DNA of 64,000 nt. Source: Aphis gossypii. Lineage: Eukaryota > Arthropoda > Insecta > Hemiptera > Aphididae. Under the pieces are notes generated by a model. The model was not told where the DNA came from. It ran no database searches and was given only the letters and a program-made list of their open reading frames with translations. Positions 28,201 through 38,900 of the stretch are shown here, one piece after another. The position numbers and the translations under genes were made by a program. Position 1 is the first letter of the stretch, and each line of letters begins with the position of its first letter. The stretch lies in contig NC_065530.1 of the NCBI RefSeq assembly GCF_020184175.1, positions 46,105,260-46,169,259 on the forward strand, given 5' to 3'.

Positions 28201-31200
28201 ATGACTCGACAGTCGGTGGTAAACTATTCCAAGGTACCTACTATACCTATAATAATATATCACCATAGGTTGATTTGCTCAAACAGGTTGTATCAGACGA
28301 CTAAAAGAATTTAAAAATCGCAGATCGGAACACTATAAAAGTATAAAACTATATAACATTATTACGGTAAAAATAAAATTATTCGCGCATTGGAATATAA
28401 AAAATCACGGTTCACGATGGACCCGCGGCTCTATCAACTACACTGCCATAGTACACATATAATCGAACCGGTTGCGAACTGCAGACTCGTCGCGTCACAA
28501 ACGCGGAAACGACAACGAGTAATATTTTTTCGAATGGTTTTGAGTAAAAATAATGATGGTAAAAAAGTACTATTTCCCGTAATAACATATAAAAAATAAC
28601 ATCGTCGACTGGCTATTGGTATGACGTCGTCCGGAACTCGGCGACGCAGGAGTGTCAAGGCCGAAGCACATCCTGTATAAAATACAATAATATTATATAT
28701 TATTATCACGATGGACGATCGGATGTACAGTCCGATGGATGGAAGACCGCCACCGCAGGTATAATGATCATTGACCACCATGTGTCAATCGCAGTGAAAA
28801 CATTCGGTGTTTTTTTTTATGTTTATTTTACTCTACCCACTCCGCCCCATCAATGTCATTGCACGATATTCGCTTTCACCCGCGCGTATGGTTTTTGGCG
28901 ATCGAATATAGTAGCACCTGATCCGTTCACCATCTACTGATGTGGTGTGAGTAGTGTGTACACTGGACATACTAAAATATAATAATACGATATAAAAGCA
29001 GTCGAACGTCAGACTTGTTGTGGTTCACCGATCCACCTAACACACAGGGAAAGGTGGCGGACATAACACATATAAATAGGTAGTGAGTGAATACGTGACA
29101 TACGAATTTACCATGTATAAGTACGGGATACATAGTTACATAAATTTACCACGACTATACTTGATTTTTGGAAACTCATTGATTCAGTTAATAATACATT
29201 GATAGATAATTCTGAATAAATAATAATATACAATACATCAACGTTTTAAGTCTATTTTTTTACGTGAAAGGAGATAAAATATACTTATAGATTATTATTT
29301 TGTATAAAAAAAATTGTTTTTTTTTTAATTGATTCTATTCTTTACTTAAACAATACTTTAAGCTTATGGTTGGTATAACTTATAATATGATTACCGATGA
29401 GTGCCGAGTAGCTAAATAGGTACTATTATATTATACGAAAAGCGTAACATATATGAGGAACCCTACGTATATCCGAGGCGACGACTGCATAGAGAACCGG
29501 CACATGACGACGACGACCGAGCACAGGTTCCTCGGATTTCCCACGGCCTTCGAAGAAATCTAGCGGCGTTTATATACAGATACACCTCAAATGAGATACA
29601 TGTATATTGTACAGTGTCGTTAACACTTCTTTGATGGGTATATTACACACGTATATATAAACGTATTATATTGTTATCGTGTACATTATATACGATGTAT
29701 CTAAATGATGTAAGCTTGACGACGGTATTTCAGTCAAACATTATAATAAATTATAAAAACTATATTATATGCGATGAACCGCCGCGCCGGCGGGTATGAC
29801 GCTCGAAATGTATAGAGGACAGAGGTATAACATAATACAAGCTAGGCGATAACAATGACCACAACGACGATGACGGCAAAAAGTGATTTTCAAAACGGAA
29901 TTCAACTATTTTTATTGTTGCCATTTGATCGTTTCGCGTCGATCGTTGTTTTTATATAATAATAAGGTAGGTGACCGTCCTTTATATATATTATGTACCT
30001 ACCTATAATATTCGATCATCGTAATGACACAAAAACTAGAACACTATTATAGCACTCGGTCCCGTCGATGATAACTTATTTCGATTTTCAATCAAAAGAA
30101 CGCATGGGGCGGGGCTCCCCTACTAATTATTATTTATTTTAGCGTACCCCTTCTTATATTTTTAATTTATACAGGGGGATGGTACGTCCACCATGTAAAT
30201 TATTATTGAAAAACTTGTAAAACGTTCATTGTTCATACATAGTATATACTATATATATTAATATTATGTATTAGCAATTTGAACAAATGTAAAAAATTGT
30301 AATTTCATTGATGATAAAAATCAAAAGATATAAGATAATTATTATAATCAGGCTTACAGCTACTAATAATATGTATGAATACTTTATTTTATATCAAGAT
30401 AAAATTTAAGAAGCCATGTTATCTGATGGTCGGTAACATTGGTAACAATACATATGTACACATTGTACAGGAGCCGCCCGCGCCCTGGGGGGGGGCGGAT
30501 AGGTCCCAGAACGTAAGGACTAAGGGCCCATACAATTTTTTGCTCGCTTCCCTCGCACTGTTCGTATTTATTGTTGTAGTAAACATTTTATATAGCTGTA
30601 ATGTTTGTTTGATTGCTGTTGATAATACTATTGGGGGGGGGTTGGTTAATTTCAATCATTGAATGGAACGCTATTTTTTTTACTTCTGGGAGTCCCTTTT
30701 CCTTTATTTTTCCAATTCGAGCACTAACAGTATGTACTGCCCACTTGTGCAACTACATATAAACGTTAGTTGAGACAGAGGAGATGAGCTATAGCAATTA
30801 CAATCTACGCTGAAACTTGTATTAATCTTATCTCAATCTATATACTACCTTTTAAATTATATCTTATTTCACAATAATTGTGATTATAATTATAATAATA
30901 TGCAATTTTGAATAATTTAAAAATGCATTTTTTTAATAAGCTATATAAGATAACTTCAAGCCATGCAATTTAATTGGTGTCTGTGAAATTTAATTAACCC
31001 GTTATTCACTTTATAACCTAGTAGTGAGATGATTATTAATTTTCACGTTGAAGCCCTATTAATACTTTAAATTTTGTAAAAATAAATAAAATGTTGTAGA
31101 CATATTTTATGTTCGAGTACTATAATTTATCAATATAAACTTATTAATATAGTGGTTCTAGTTAAAATTAATTAATTGCTTAGTTTATTTTTTTTTTAAC

Positions 31201-31314
31201 TTACCGGCTTCAGATTTTGAAGACGATGACAGTGATTCGGCGCCATTGATACGCATATTAGTGACTTGTTTAAAACTAATATTTTATCTGATACTATTAC
31301 TTCATTCTGCTAAT
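560..31314 (-). CDS. Eml: EML (echinoderm microtubule-associated protein-like) gene, N-terminal half, six coding exons
   Basis: EML proteins bind microtubules through an N-terminal trimerisation coiled coil and a HELP/TAPE double-propeller region. Coding exons, read on the minus strand, are 31256-31205, 21988-21788, 20088-19923, 19859-19620, 17061-16978 and 713-560. All introns start GT and end AG, and leftover bases fit at every join (phases 1,1,2,2,2). The joined N-terminus starts MRINGAES, then has a heptad coiled coil with the EML signature LADVLRRLN, a Ser/Pro/Gln/His-rich basic linker, and the HELP exon with MFLRGRP and KLKLDWV. This order and these motifs match animal EML1-4. The WD40 part would lie on the minus strand beyond base 1. 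The HELP exon is much richer in GC than its surroundings. Introns are large (9 kb after exon 1, 16 kb before HELP) and may contain other genes. The family call is very safe; the exact paralogue is not decided. Confidence 0.9.
3464..3625 (+). CDS. small Cys-containing ORF, hypothetical
   Basis: A 53-codon ATG frame (MKNCEVDKFLICGPDCELLE...) with four cysteines and a mixed, globular-looking composition, unusual for this AT-rich surrounding. There is a possible donor GTAAGA inside it, at about 3536, so the true exon may be shorter. No signal peptide and no family are recognised. It lies antisense to EML within an intron. It may well be chance. Confidence 0.15.
   Translation: MKNCEVDKFLICGPDCELLESETVVRGNSENARNEVWTHGMHFKCHGYRSLLL
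4211..4240. repeat. (TA)n microsatellite
   Basis: A nearly pure TA dinucleotide run of about 30 bases. Confidence 0.8.
5852..5873. repeat. short perfect hairpin
   Basis: TACCCCACA, a four-base loop CTAC, then TGTGGGGTA: a 9-bp perfect stem, GC-rich within an AT-rich intron. Confidence 0.7.
6150..6815 (-). repeat. dispersed repeat copy, same family as 49444-50946
   Basis: Read on the minus strand this stretch matches the beginning of the repeat at 49444. The terminal block with AGTACCGCTCTGCTG and TAGGTGCCG, the block around GATTCTGAACGAAGATGATT (here slightly changed) and the following AT-rich part come in the same order. Only about one of the two internal monomers is present, so this copy is truncated. 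It has no coding capacity. Confidence 0.75.
6816..7408. other. intron and likely 3' UTR of the nested minus-strand gene
   Basis: No ORF is supported. A minus-strand AATAAA at 7142-7137 lies about 270 bases beyond the stop at 7409 and is the best poly(A) signal for the exon at 7409-8009. Confidence 0.4.
7409..8009 (-). CDS. GC-rich terminal exon encoding a coiled-coil protein, family unknown
   Basis: The exon begins after the acceptor GTGCCAACAG and reads in one frame for 199 codons to a TAG. The product starts CVVKNGSTSSPPPKQQ, continues with about 110 residues of Ala/Leu/Glu/Arg-rich helix in heptad-like spacing (for example LDEQLALDERSLAGQL and AEAASRALAEQRDAV), and ends in a Ser/Thr/Pro tail. 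Cysteines cluster in the first third. Third codon positions are almost all G or C, in strong contrast to the neighbours. The opposite-strand frame is Arg-run rich and is a shadow. One base before the first full codon fits donors at 9552 and at 11465 equally well. I do not recognise a family. It lies in an EML intron on the same strand. Confidence 0.6.
8010..9551. other. intron sequence
   Basis: AT-rich, without a supportable exon. The GT...AG pair 9551/8010 would make this one intron of the nested gene. Confidence 0.35.
9552..9700 (-). CDS. first exon of a putative secreted protein
   Basis: ATG at 9700 starts MKRRWLVVFFAIFNFTRSEL, a classical signal peptide (basic n-region, hydrophobic core, small polar end). 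It is followed by about 30 residues containing NSVPPLDKLCGLSRTQIAA. The exon ends CAAAG|GTATTT, a good donor, leaving two bases. No acceptor AG lies near the ATG, so this is probably the true start. The next compatible acceptor on the same strand is at 8009, which would give a protein of about 249 residues. The short Cys-Gly-Leu-Ser...Gln stretch faintly recalls Wnt N-termini, but the expected second cysteine is missing, so no family is assigned. Confidence 0.5.
9701..11464. other. AT-rich intron
   Basis: Nothing supportable. An AT-rich sequence with scattered TAGGTACCTA-type words just outside its borders. Confidence 0.4.
11465..11670 (-). CDS. repeat-coding first exon (11-residue Lys/Ser/Thr repeats)
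   Basis: ATG at 11670 starts MPSDNKSNSKPTAADNK. The product then consists of about five and a half copies of an 11-residue unit of type DNKSGSKTTTT, made by 33-base tandem repeats in the DNA. It is strongly basic and should be disordered. The frame leaves two bases at the donor GATAA|GTACGT. It can join in frame either to the EML HELP exon at 713 or to the terminal exon at 8009. The first would make a short EML isoform with a basic Ser/Thr tail but no coiled coil, in line with the basic linker that precedes HELP in EML. A TATA box lies about 200 bases upstream. No family is recognised for the exon itself. Confidence 0.55.
11872..11882 (-). promoter_or_regulatory. TATA box of an internal minus-strand promoter
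   Basis: Minus-strand TATATATAGG, followed about 30 bases on by TCATTG (11848-11843), which resembles an insect initiator. About 175 bases further lies the ATG at 11670. The stretch between is GC-richer than its surroundings. Confidence 0.4.
11900..16977. other. AT-rich EML intron
   Basis: No exon, RNA gene or mobile element can be supported. A cluster of TAGGTAGGTATC and CCTATTCCTACC words around 14447-14497 forms imperfect direct and inverted repeats. Confidence 0.4.
16978..17061 (-). CDS. Eml: EML linker exon 3, Gln/Asn/His-rich
   Basis: An 84-base exon between acceptor ATTGTAG and donor GTAAGC. It encodes LGTKSLLNLNLRSQ followed by a Gln/Asn/His run (QQNHNHHYHQKHG). It leaves two bases, which join with the first base of the HELP exon to make Gly. 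The frame and splice sites are good, but the short low-complexity product carries no family signal of its own. Confidence 0.7.
17062..18489. other. EML intron
   Basis: AT-rich, nothing supportable. Confidence 0.4.
18490..19101 (+). mobile_element. pogo/Tigger-like DNA transposon remnant
   Basis: Two 20-base inverted matches (CAATTAACTGTC...CTCAG type; 18518-18537 and 19071-19090, 18 of 20 identical) enclose about 530 bases. The right end CAGTAGGACCTCAATTAACTG, read inwards, followed outside by TA, resembles pogo/Tigger termini. Inside, the plus strand holds a broken frame with stops, near 18700-18800, ending QQTEADATQLLLLQRITDMA and AAKK. This resembles the C-terminal tail of Tigger/jerky-type transposases. 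The element is internally deleted and dead. The left boundary is uncertain. Confidence 0.5.
19102..19619. other. EML intron
   Basis: Nothing supportable. Confidence 0.4.
19620..19859 (-). CDS. Eml: EML linker exon 2, Ser/Pro-rich
   Basis: The exon has 240 bases with a pyrimidine-rich acceptor and a GTGAAA donor, phase 2 on both sides. The product is a Ser/Pro-rich disordered stretch (PPASPSPSPTRPGT) followed by YNSKRWSSTGDF and a Gln/Ser/Ala tail. The many SP/TP sites suggest regulation by proline-directed kinases. This is inference; EML4 microtubule binding is known to be controlled by phosphorylation of this part. Confidence 0.8.
19923..20088 (-). CDS. Eml: EML linker exon 1
   Basis: The exon has 166 bases between a TTTATTTAG acceptor and a GTAATA donor, and it keeps frame with its neighbours. 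It encodes a Gly/His/Ser/Arg-rich, probably disordered linker (NHYGGNGHH near the start, SHNNSHSSLPQ at the end). In known EML proteins a basic Ser/Thr-rich linker lies between coiled coil and HELP, which fits. Confidence 0.8.
20089..21787. other. EML intron
   Basis: AT-rich, no supportable feature. Confidence 0.4.
21788..21988 (-). CDS. Eml: EML coiled-coil (trimerisation domain) exon
   Basis: The exon has 201 bases, entered in phase 1 and left in phase 1. It encodes a coiled coil with leucines in heptad spacing (ENESLRERV, DLEKKVLEQ, EIVCLRSTLADVLRRLNQLE). The SALADVVRRLNI-like core of vertebrate EML trimerisation domains is clearly recognisable here. This segment should drive trimer formation and microtubule association. 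The acceptor is TTTTATAG and the donor is GTACGT. Confidence 0.9.
21989..28400. other. large EML intron, left part
   Basis: Mostly AT-rich. GC-richer patches at about 26030-26240 and 26500-26760 carry open frames on both strands, but without convincing splice sites or family signals. They might be regulatory or decayed transposon sequence. A sequence of type CAGGGTGATATTTATAACGTAC near 22455 and a similar one near 32118 may be ends of an unknown dispersed repeat. Confidence 0.35.
28711..28758 (+). CDS. putative first coding exon of a plus-strand gene
   Basis: ATG in good context (ATCACGATGG) followed by MDDRMYSPMDGRPPPQ and then CAG|GTATAA, a good donor in phase 0. The sequence around is CG-rich for about 500 bases, as expected for a promoter and first-exon region. 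No later exon of this gene was identified, and no family is recognised. It runs antisense inside the EML intron. Confidence 0.35.
28759..30400. other. GC-mixed region downstream of the putative first exon
   Basis: Patches with many CG dinucleotides at 28840-28930, 29460-29575 (with a 36-codon ATG frame at 29453-29563) and 29770-29890 alternate with AT-rich stretches. No exon with two splice sites could be supported. They could be first-intron regulatory sequence of the gene beginning at 28711. Confidence 0.3.
30465..30660. mobile_element. GC-rich transposon fragment with poly-G runs
   Basis: A sharply bounded GC-rich block (GAGCCGCCCGCGCCC, then nine G, then CGGATAGGTCCCAGAACG) followed 140 bases later by a second run of about nine to ten G. 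The composition jump and the similarity in style to the GGGCCCC block inside the MITE at 46.1 kb suggest a fragment of an inserted element. The family is not determined. Confidence 0.3.
31205..31314 (-). CDS. Eml: EML exon with start codon
   Basis: A strong acceptor (a long T run then CAG) lies just above 31314 and a GTAAGT donor follows 31205. The ATG is at 31256-31254 and gives 17 codons plus one base: MRINGAES, then a Ser run and an acidic/basic end. Stop codons occur in the part before the ATG, which is therefore 5' UTR. Because the exon begins at an acceptor, at least one further non-coding exon must lie at higher coordinates. Confidence 0.8.
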
Positions 31315-34300
31315 CTGAAAAAAAAATACTTATTAAATTTAAAAGATAAATCGTTTTTAAAAATTATAAAATAATGTATCATGAACAAAATAAAATAGCG
31401 GCACAAACTAATAACATTCGTTCTCGCAAAAAAAAAAAACAATTTTAATATGAAATGATTTTAAATGTAATAGTTTAAATACACCAGGAATAAACATAAA
31501 ATTTGTATGACTTAAATCTAATAAGTTGCTTGATTTCTCACAAATAAATTATGCAAATGATAAATTACTTTTTTAAAGGTGTTTGCGATTTTCAATAGAA
31601 ATTGCTATGTATTAATAATTCATAACACGTTATACATTTCACTATAAATAGAATACATATACTATTATAGTTACAAGTATAAAGATCACATTTTTTAATA
31701 CATAATATTAATTCACATATAAGCTTAAATCTACTTAGTTTTTATTTTTCAACTAGTCATTGATCATTGCTCAATTTATAACAAGACGTCACAACTCTCA
31801 TTTTTACAAAACACAACTATTATAAGTTACAAGACATCTATTGAAATTATGTCGACCAAAAATAATGTACAGGTTTTTCTCGTTATGGATTATACTCGTT
31901 CGTTTAAATAATGAAATTGCATGATAGTGGTAATACAAATAATCTATAAAAATGATTGCTAAGTAAAATGAATATAAACTTTATCTAAACAAGACCTACA
32001 TCAATATGGTTATAACTTATAAGCGTTATATCTATCTTTGCTACGTTTATTAATTAATCAGAACAACTATTCTTGTTGATACACATAATTTACAACATAC
32101 ATATTAAGTAGTTATATAGGGTGATATATTTAATGTACTTAAATAAATACGTGTATTTTTAATATCAGTCTAAAATAATTCAAATAATTTTCAAAAAAAT
32201 ACAAAATAAAATGTTACATAATAGATCTCAGCAATGACTATAAAAAAAAAAATAATTGGTAAATGCTAAAACAAATCTATTGTATTTGCATGTACGCACC
32301 CGGAAGTAAATTAAGCCGGGACATTCTTGCGTGATCAATATTCCAATAATGGGCTCGATACAGAATGACTTATGTATAAGCATGTGGAGCGACCCACATA
32401 ATGAAATAAAAGTTATAGAGAATAAAAAAAGGTGTGCGTAGTAAGTTTGAATAAAAAATTCTTCGAAAACAAATGTTAATTAATATATATATATATTTTA
32501 ATTTATATGCGATACTTCTATTACCTATGTCATATTGCATTTAAATCGTCTTCAACAAATCTATGATATCCATTACTACGTTAGCAGCAATTATATTTCG
32601 GTAATTGAAAATTACTATACAAGAAATTTAAATACATAAACTAACTTGAGCCATTAAACATCCATCTGCATAGAATCGACATTATTAATAAGGTGATAGG
32701 AAGGAAAACAAAAGCTGAATAAACACAAACCAACGCGGTTTGTTCATATAAACAAAAAAATAATACTCTATATAAATGCAGTTTTTTACTTTCACTATAG
32801 ATCCGGTGTTACTTTTATTAAATGCTATATATATATATAATAGATATAGGTACATGTGTTTGTGTGTGCTTATTCCGTGTATAAGTGTATTCATGTCTTC
32901 ATACAAGAAAAGGTTCATTATTATAATTCTTTCAAGGTTATTATGTAAATGTAAAATATGGTTCGTTTATTTATGTAATAAAAAAGAAAAGAAAGGTACA
33001 GAAAATTAAAGCCTAATCAAAAAACCTAAAATCAGATCAAGATTTAATCTCTCAACACGAGTCACCGATTAGTTAGATGAAGAACTTGAACCAACAAGAG
33101 ACATGTTTCTTTAAAGTTTAAAATAATAACTATAAACTATCCTTTCAATTTTATCACGTTTACATTCAAAGAATATTTCTCAAATAAAAATTATTTCACG
33201 TAGAAAAAAATTAAACGAATATTTATAAGAAAAAAAATGGTCAAAAAATAATATTTATATTGACTGATGGTAGTATTAAAACCAAAATGACTAAATTATT
33301 TAACTTCTTATTTTAATAATGAGTTATAATCCCCACAAAAGAATAACCAACAATAAATATAAACAATAAAAAAAACCCACTTATTTCACCATCTAAAATA
33401 TAAACACTTTTATTCGATTCAATATCAATGAAGAAAACATTGAACAATTTTTTACATTTAATCTAGTATAATATAATATACAATATATACATTTTTTATT
33501 GATGTAATCTATTTAAACCAAAAATTATAAACAGGTAGTGTGAATTTATTATAAGACTTATTAGTTATAACTTGTACTTAATTTTAAAGTAGGTTAATAA
33601 TCAGTTGTTGAAGCCTTAACAAATAATAAAAAAAAAGGTTGGTACAAGAATTAAAACAAAAAGTAATCAAACAGCCTATAATATAGCTATAATTGAAAAA
33701 ATCCACCACTGAGTACCTACAGAGTTATTATTAATCGTTTAGCAATTTGAACGTAGTCGGCTATACTTCAATAATTATTCAATAACACTGCAGTTTTTTT
33801 TTTTTTTTTAATGCTAATAAAATAATAATTTACGCAACATTCAGAATGTATGTCAAAAATAATAAAAAGTGATTTCATGCCTAGTGAAGCTTATCCAAAA
33901 ATATAAAAATACAACACTTAAATGAAAATTTTGTCTGTAGTACTATTACAAAAATATATAATAAGTGAAATCTTTGAAGTAATAACAATTTATTATAAAT
34001 GAGATTATATACATTAACCTTATATAAAGAAATTGTATACAGAAATCAATTTAATTACTCAATAAAATAATTAAATAACAGTAATTATGAATTAGGTAAA
34101 ATTTAAATCGATTTGTTATATACTAATACAGGTAATATATTTTAGTTCTGGCTATTATACATAATAATCAATACATGCATGATTGAATGCAACTATTATA
34201 ATATTATTGTGCGCAATCAGGAATTATGAATAATACTAAAATACTTTACAATTAGGAATAAAATTGAAATTATAATTATCTTTTATTGTATAAATAAGAT

Positions 34301-35500
34301 ATTAAACATTCAACTCGATTATTTACTGAATATAATATACTCCGATACTCGTATATTGTGTCTGCAGATAAACAAGTATTTAAATAAGTACGTAGAGTGC
34401 AAACTAAAATGATTATATAAGAAGGGTTAAAACTTAAAATACAGTTATATATTATAATTATATAAATTTTATATTTTACATGATTAATCGAATTAAAATA
34501 TTTATTATTACCTATTAACTGTTAAAAAAATATTGATATAGTATTTGTGATCATATGAACTAAAATAAGTTATTAGTATTTTTTTTTTATTGATCGAAAA
34601 AAGAATATACCCATGTATTATGCATAATAGTTATTAAATATATAATTTTCATTTTCCATTATCTATTTCCTTTAAGCTATACTTGTGTTGGAGATAGAGA
34701 GTAAAAGATTTTTTTTTTAAATACAAATTGTAAACTATAAAACTAGTAAACAAATACAATTGACTAATATTATTTAGTACTAGTACATAATTAAAAAAAA
34801 TTACAGAATAAAAATGATTCAACATAATATAAAATTTATAATATCAATAAACAATTTTTATAAAATATGAAAAAAAATATTAACATAGCATAACGTATAC
34901 AATAACAATTAGGTTTATGGTAAATTATATACAATAATCGTTCTTTTATAATTATATTTTTTTTTAAGGTTTTGGTTTTTATAATATTATAATTTTACGT
35001 CAAAATCTAATGAATTAAATAATATTAAGAAAGTTTATAGTTTTTTGACCACAAGTTTTTTTTTTTGCGTAATACACACACTTCAGCATCTAAAACCCTG
35101 TGTTGTCATCTTTTTGTATAAATCTATATTGTACGACGTATTTCTATACTTAAAATTTTTTCCTATACATAGTTAGGTATATGATAATATGATCATAGGA
35201 TTAGTCCAACATATTTGAAAATATAAAATAGATACATTATTGATAAAAATTAACAATTTTACTCATAGCAACATAATCTTTTGAAAAACTTGGTATTTGT
35301 AAATAGGTCAATCATATTTTTTACTTAAAAGTTTAATACATATATCATTATATGATTGTGTTTTTTTTTTTACATAGGTAATGTAAAAAGGAATTACATA
35401 AAATCATTTAAAATCTTTTTTTTATTATTCCCATACTACCCATACTAAAACTAAATCAAAATAAAATATATATGTAAACAATTCGTCATAATACTATATA
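31315..35500. other. AT-rich intron or intergenic DNA
   Basis: No exon is supported. Several open frames are AT-run peptides. Confidence 0.4.
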
Positions 35501-35575
35501 TGCACCTAATAATGACATACGACTGGAGTATAGCCGGTATAGGTATACGAAGAATGCTCTGCTAACCGGAAATAC

Positions 35576-35583
35576 TATATATA
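35576..35583 (+). promoter_or_regulatory. TATA box before the exon at 35824
   Basis: TATATATA followed about 30 bases on by a GACT/TCAG-like initiator region. The ATG of the next exon lies about 215 bases further. Confidence 0.3.
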
Positions 35584-35823
35584 CACTCGACTGTATAGAA
35601 TATGCTGACTGATTTTCAGCTGTGTAACTTGCAAGAACAATTTTTTCAATACATTTTATACCTAGTCACTCTATTGCTAGATAATATTATCAATAAAACC
35701 TCTTGGAAAGAAACTACTGTGTCTAAATTTTTCATTTAGTCCATCAACAGATGATTCACGATTTAACCCGTTACACTAAGCTTCAAGAGGGGATACAATT
35801 TTTACACTGAACTTCGCAAAACA

Positions 35824-35946
35824 ATGTCATTTGAATATTATGCAGCCAAGAACAATTTCGTAGTTGAAAATGGTAACAAAGCAATCGTACGAAATAATCA
35901 GAAGAAGGAATTAATGAATCACAGCGGAATCCTATTAGTTTATAAG
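35824..35946 (+). CDS. putative first coding exon, family unknown
   Basis: ATG starts a 41-codon frame MSFEYYAAKNNFVVENGNKA..., rich in Asn and Lys, ending LLVYK|GTAGGT, a good donor in phase 0. The context AACAATGTC is a reasonable start. Upstream is either plain 5' UTR from the TATA at 35576 or an exon starting after CATCAACAG at 35749. No signal peptide. I found no following exon and recognise no family. It lies antisense to the putative EML 5' intron. Confidence 0.4.
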
Positions 35947-38900
35947 GTAGGTTTCAATGCCATTAACATGATGTGACATTTAAGACTAAATTATAAACAT
36001 CCATTCCTAAATGTCTAAAATCTAAATAAGATTAAATTTAATTAAAGCTAAAAATTGAAATATATTAGGTACATACTATAAAATAATTATCCGTTATAGG
36101 TTTATTTTTACTATTTATAAGTAAACTATTATGTAAATTTTATTTTATATAAAATGTGACATATTAAAATCAACTCATCAGTCATCAATAGAGACACGAT
36201 TTATGATACCTATAAACAATAAACTACCTCTTATGGTTTTCATAACTCAAGCGTCTACGATAAAAAGTATTTAACCATGCTACGATACATATAGGTAAAA
36301 AATATGTTATTACTTATTAGTTACTTAAATACTTCATTAGTCAATTACTCGTGTATATTGTAATAAAATTCAAAATGTATATAGTTACACCCTCCTTATT
36401 TAACATAAAAATACTTTTAAATTAACGAAACAGAATTATGAATAAATTAAATCTGGAAAACCTAAAAATGACGAGTCGAATATTTAAGTATTTACTTTAC
36501 GTACAAGTTAGGTAATACACACACACATATAATAATAAATATATATACATTTATTTACCTATGTTAAATAGACAACTGCAGATTGTGATTTTGGTCGACT
36601 TCTGTACGACAATGCAAACTCTCCAGTTAGATGTATTTGTGTATACGCATGACCTAATCTTCCTAAGTTATACAACATACGGCGAGCGTACGCTTTATTT
36701 TGTGTTTCGGGTTAGGTTACACATGGACTGTGGGTCATACGGCCGACGGACCAGAGTAAAACGATCCGACAATTACCATCAGTGTCTTTTGTGCGGTTAT
36801 ATTCATATACTTATGTAGTTATATTGTATATTATATTATATATAAATAGATAGATCTATGTATTAGAAAACGAACGGATATCCGTTGTTGGAAAGTGTGC
36901 CGAGAGATGATTTTACCGGTTCACAGAAGTCATCATTATATTATGTTTGTATTATATCAAAATGATTAACGCTTAAACTAGCCAACCCCAACACAATCTA
37001 TTATATACAGCTGGTCCAGGTTAAAAGTCAATCCGTAATATCTATATGCATCATTGTTGTCATTGTACAAACACGAGTATGTGACCTAAATCAATCCCGC
37101 ATTAAACACTACAAGATCTATATTGTGTAATATAATATAAACAATGTCACCAGCAAATATTAATTAATTCTGCACTATACTTAGGTTTCGTTTTTAGTAC
37201 AATTTTTTTATACACCGTAAATAATAAAAATAAACATGTACACTATAACAACTGTTTTTCGTCTTACACCTAAAGTTTTCGAGTCAGTTAATTCAATATT
37301 TATTCATAATTATTGCATTATTAATATACGGCATGTGTCATGTCTGAACTACAATTCTATATAAATCTTTATATAACATTCACACGTAAAAATGTGTAGC
37401 TTGTATATAATTATATGATAATTTATTTTTCCTAACATAGTTTATAATATATTAAAAAAAAAAAATATTTTACTTAAAAAGATTATATGAATTTAGAGAA
37501 AAATAATTGCTATGTAAAATTTAAATCGTTAAAAACATGTTATGCAAGACATTTCGGAACAATCGAGTTCTAACTTGATTGTTCAAGTTCACATGATTCC
37601 TGTTAGGCAAACATCCTTTCTTCCAAATCGTATTAACGGTCTTTTTAGTAATATATGTTACAACAGGTCTAATAACAATATAAAATTCATAATTGGCAAA
37701 ATTATTATGAGCTTTTGGTTAATTTGATTTAATAAATTTAAAAAATAAGTGATTAACAAAAACAACAACTATACAAAAATATTATTACAATTGTAAAAAC
37801 ATAGCTACCCAAGATTATATTTATATAAATTATAATGAAGTACACTAATATAAACCTACAAGATAATATGACAGAAAATCTTTTTATTTTTTTTTTAATT
37901 TCCTTATAAAGTTTGATCTGAAACTGTTCTTTTAGTTTATTTTAGTAAATTATTTCAATGCAGTTTATACATAATAAAGTACTCGATCTTGAACTGTAAA
38001 CATGTATCTTATTGTTTAATAAAATAACATAAAATAGATAACCCGAAATTATAAATTTGTTCTAGACAATTACGTCAACTAAATGATATCCGGCATATTA
38101 TTATTTTATACCTAGAAGACACATAAAATATAAACACAATAAACACAAACAAATATAATATACTTGTTCAGATTTTTATGGAATGTAGAGATGCATACAA
38201 ATAGTTATGATTGGTTCCTCTTGAGTTTTCAATCGTAAAATAATTTCATTGGAAGATTTACGGTACCTATACCTATAGGTATATAATAAAATATCACACT
38301 AGTCATAAATCTAGTGGTGACACAAACTATTTTGCATGGAGGAGCATATTGTTTCTATTAACTACCAGCTCAGCAAAGATAGGTATCATAAATAGTTTTT
38401 ACATATAAACAGGTAACAGGCATGGGTGACCACAATATATTATATTCAAAGCGTATTCGATTTATACGTACATGCATAAATGTTACTTGCGTCGCCGTTG
38501 TCACAAGTACAAAAAATAACAAATTATTTGTAGCTATATATTATGTGCATTTTGCATCCATAACATCTTCTAAATAAAATTATTTAATTCAAAACTACGA
38601 GTTAAAAACGAATGTATAATCTAATAGTATACACAATCTATACTTCCTATTGTTAATAATTATAATTTCAAATTTTAGGTATTTCGATAAAATACATACA
38701 ATTAAAAATACAAATCAATAGAATTGATTTCAAATTGGGTTTCATAATTATCATTTTTGATTTTAAGGCTAGGTATATTATACTTGTAAAAACAACGAAA
38801 ACATTACTATAACACTAAACTTCAAAATCCTAATATAATATTTGACTAATAAAACGATCCTTATTACTTTTGTCGTATTATTTAGACCGGAATGGATAGT

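Noticed and set aside
37542..37727. 61-codon plus-strand frame containing RQTSFLPNRING
   Set aside because: Both strands look like a possible decayed transposon frame, but it is too short to assign.
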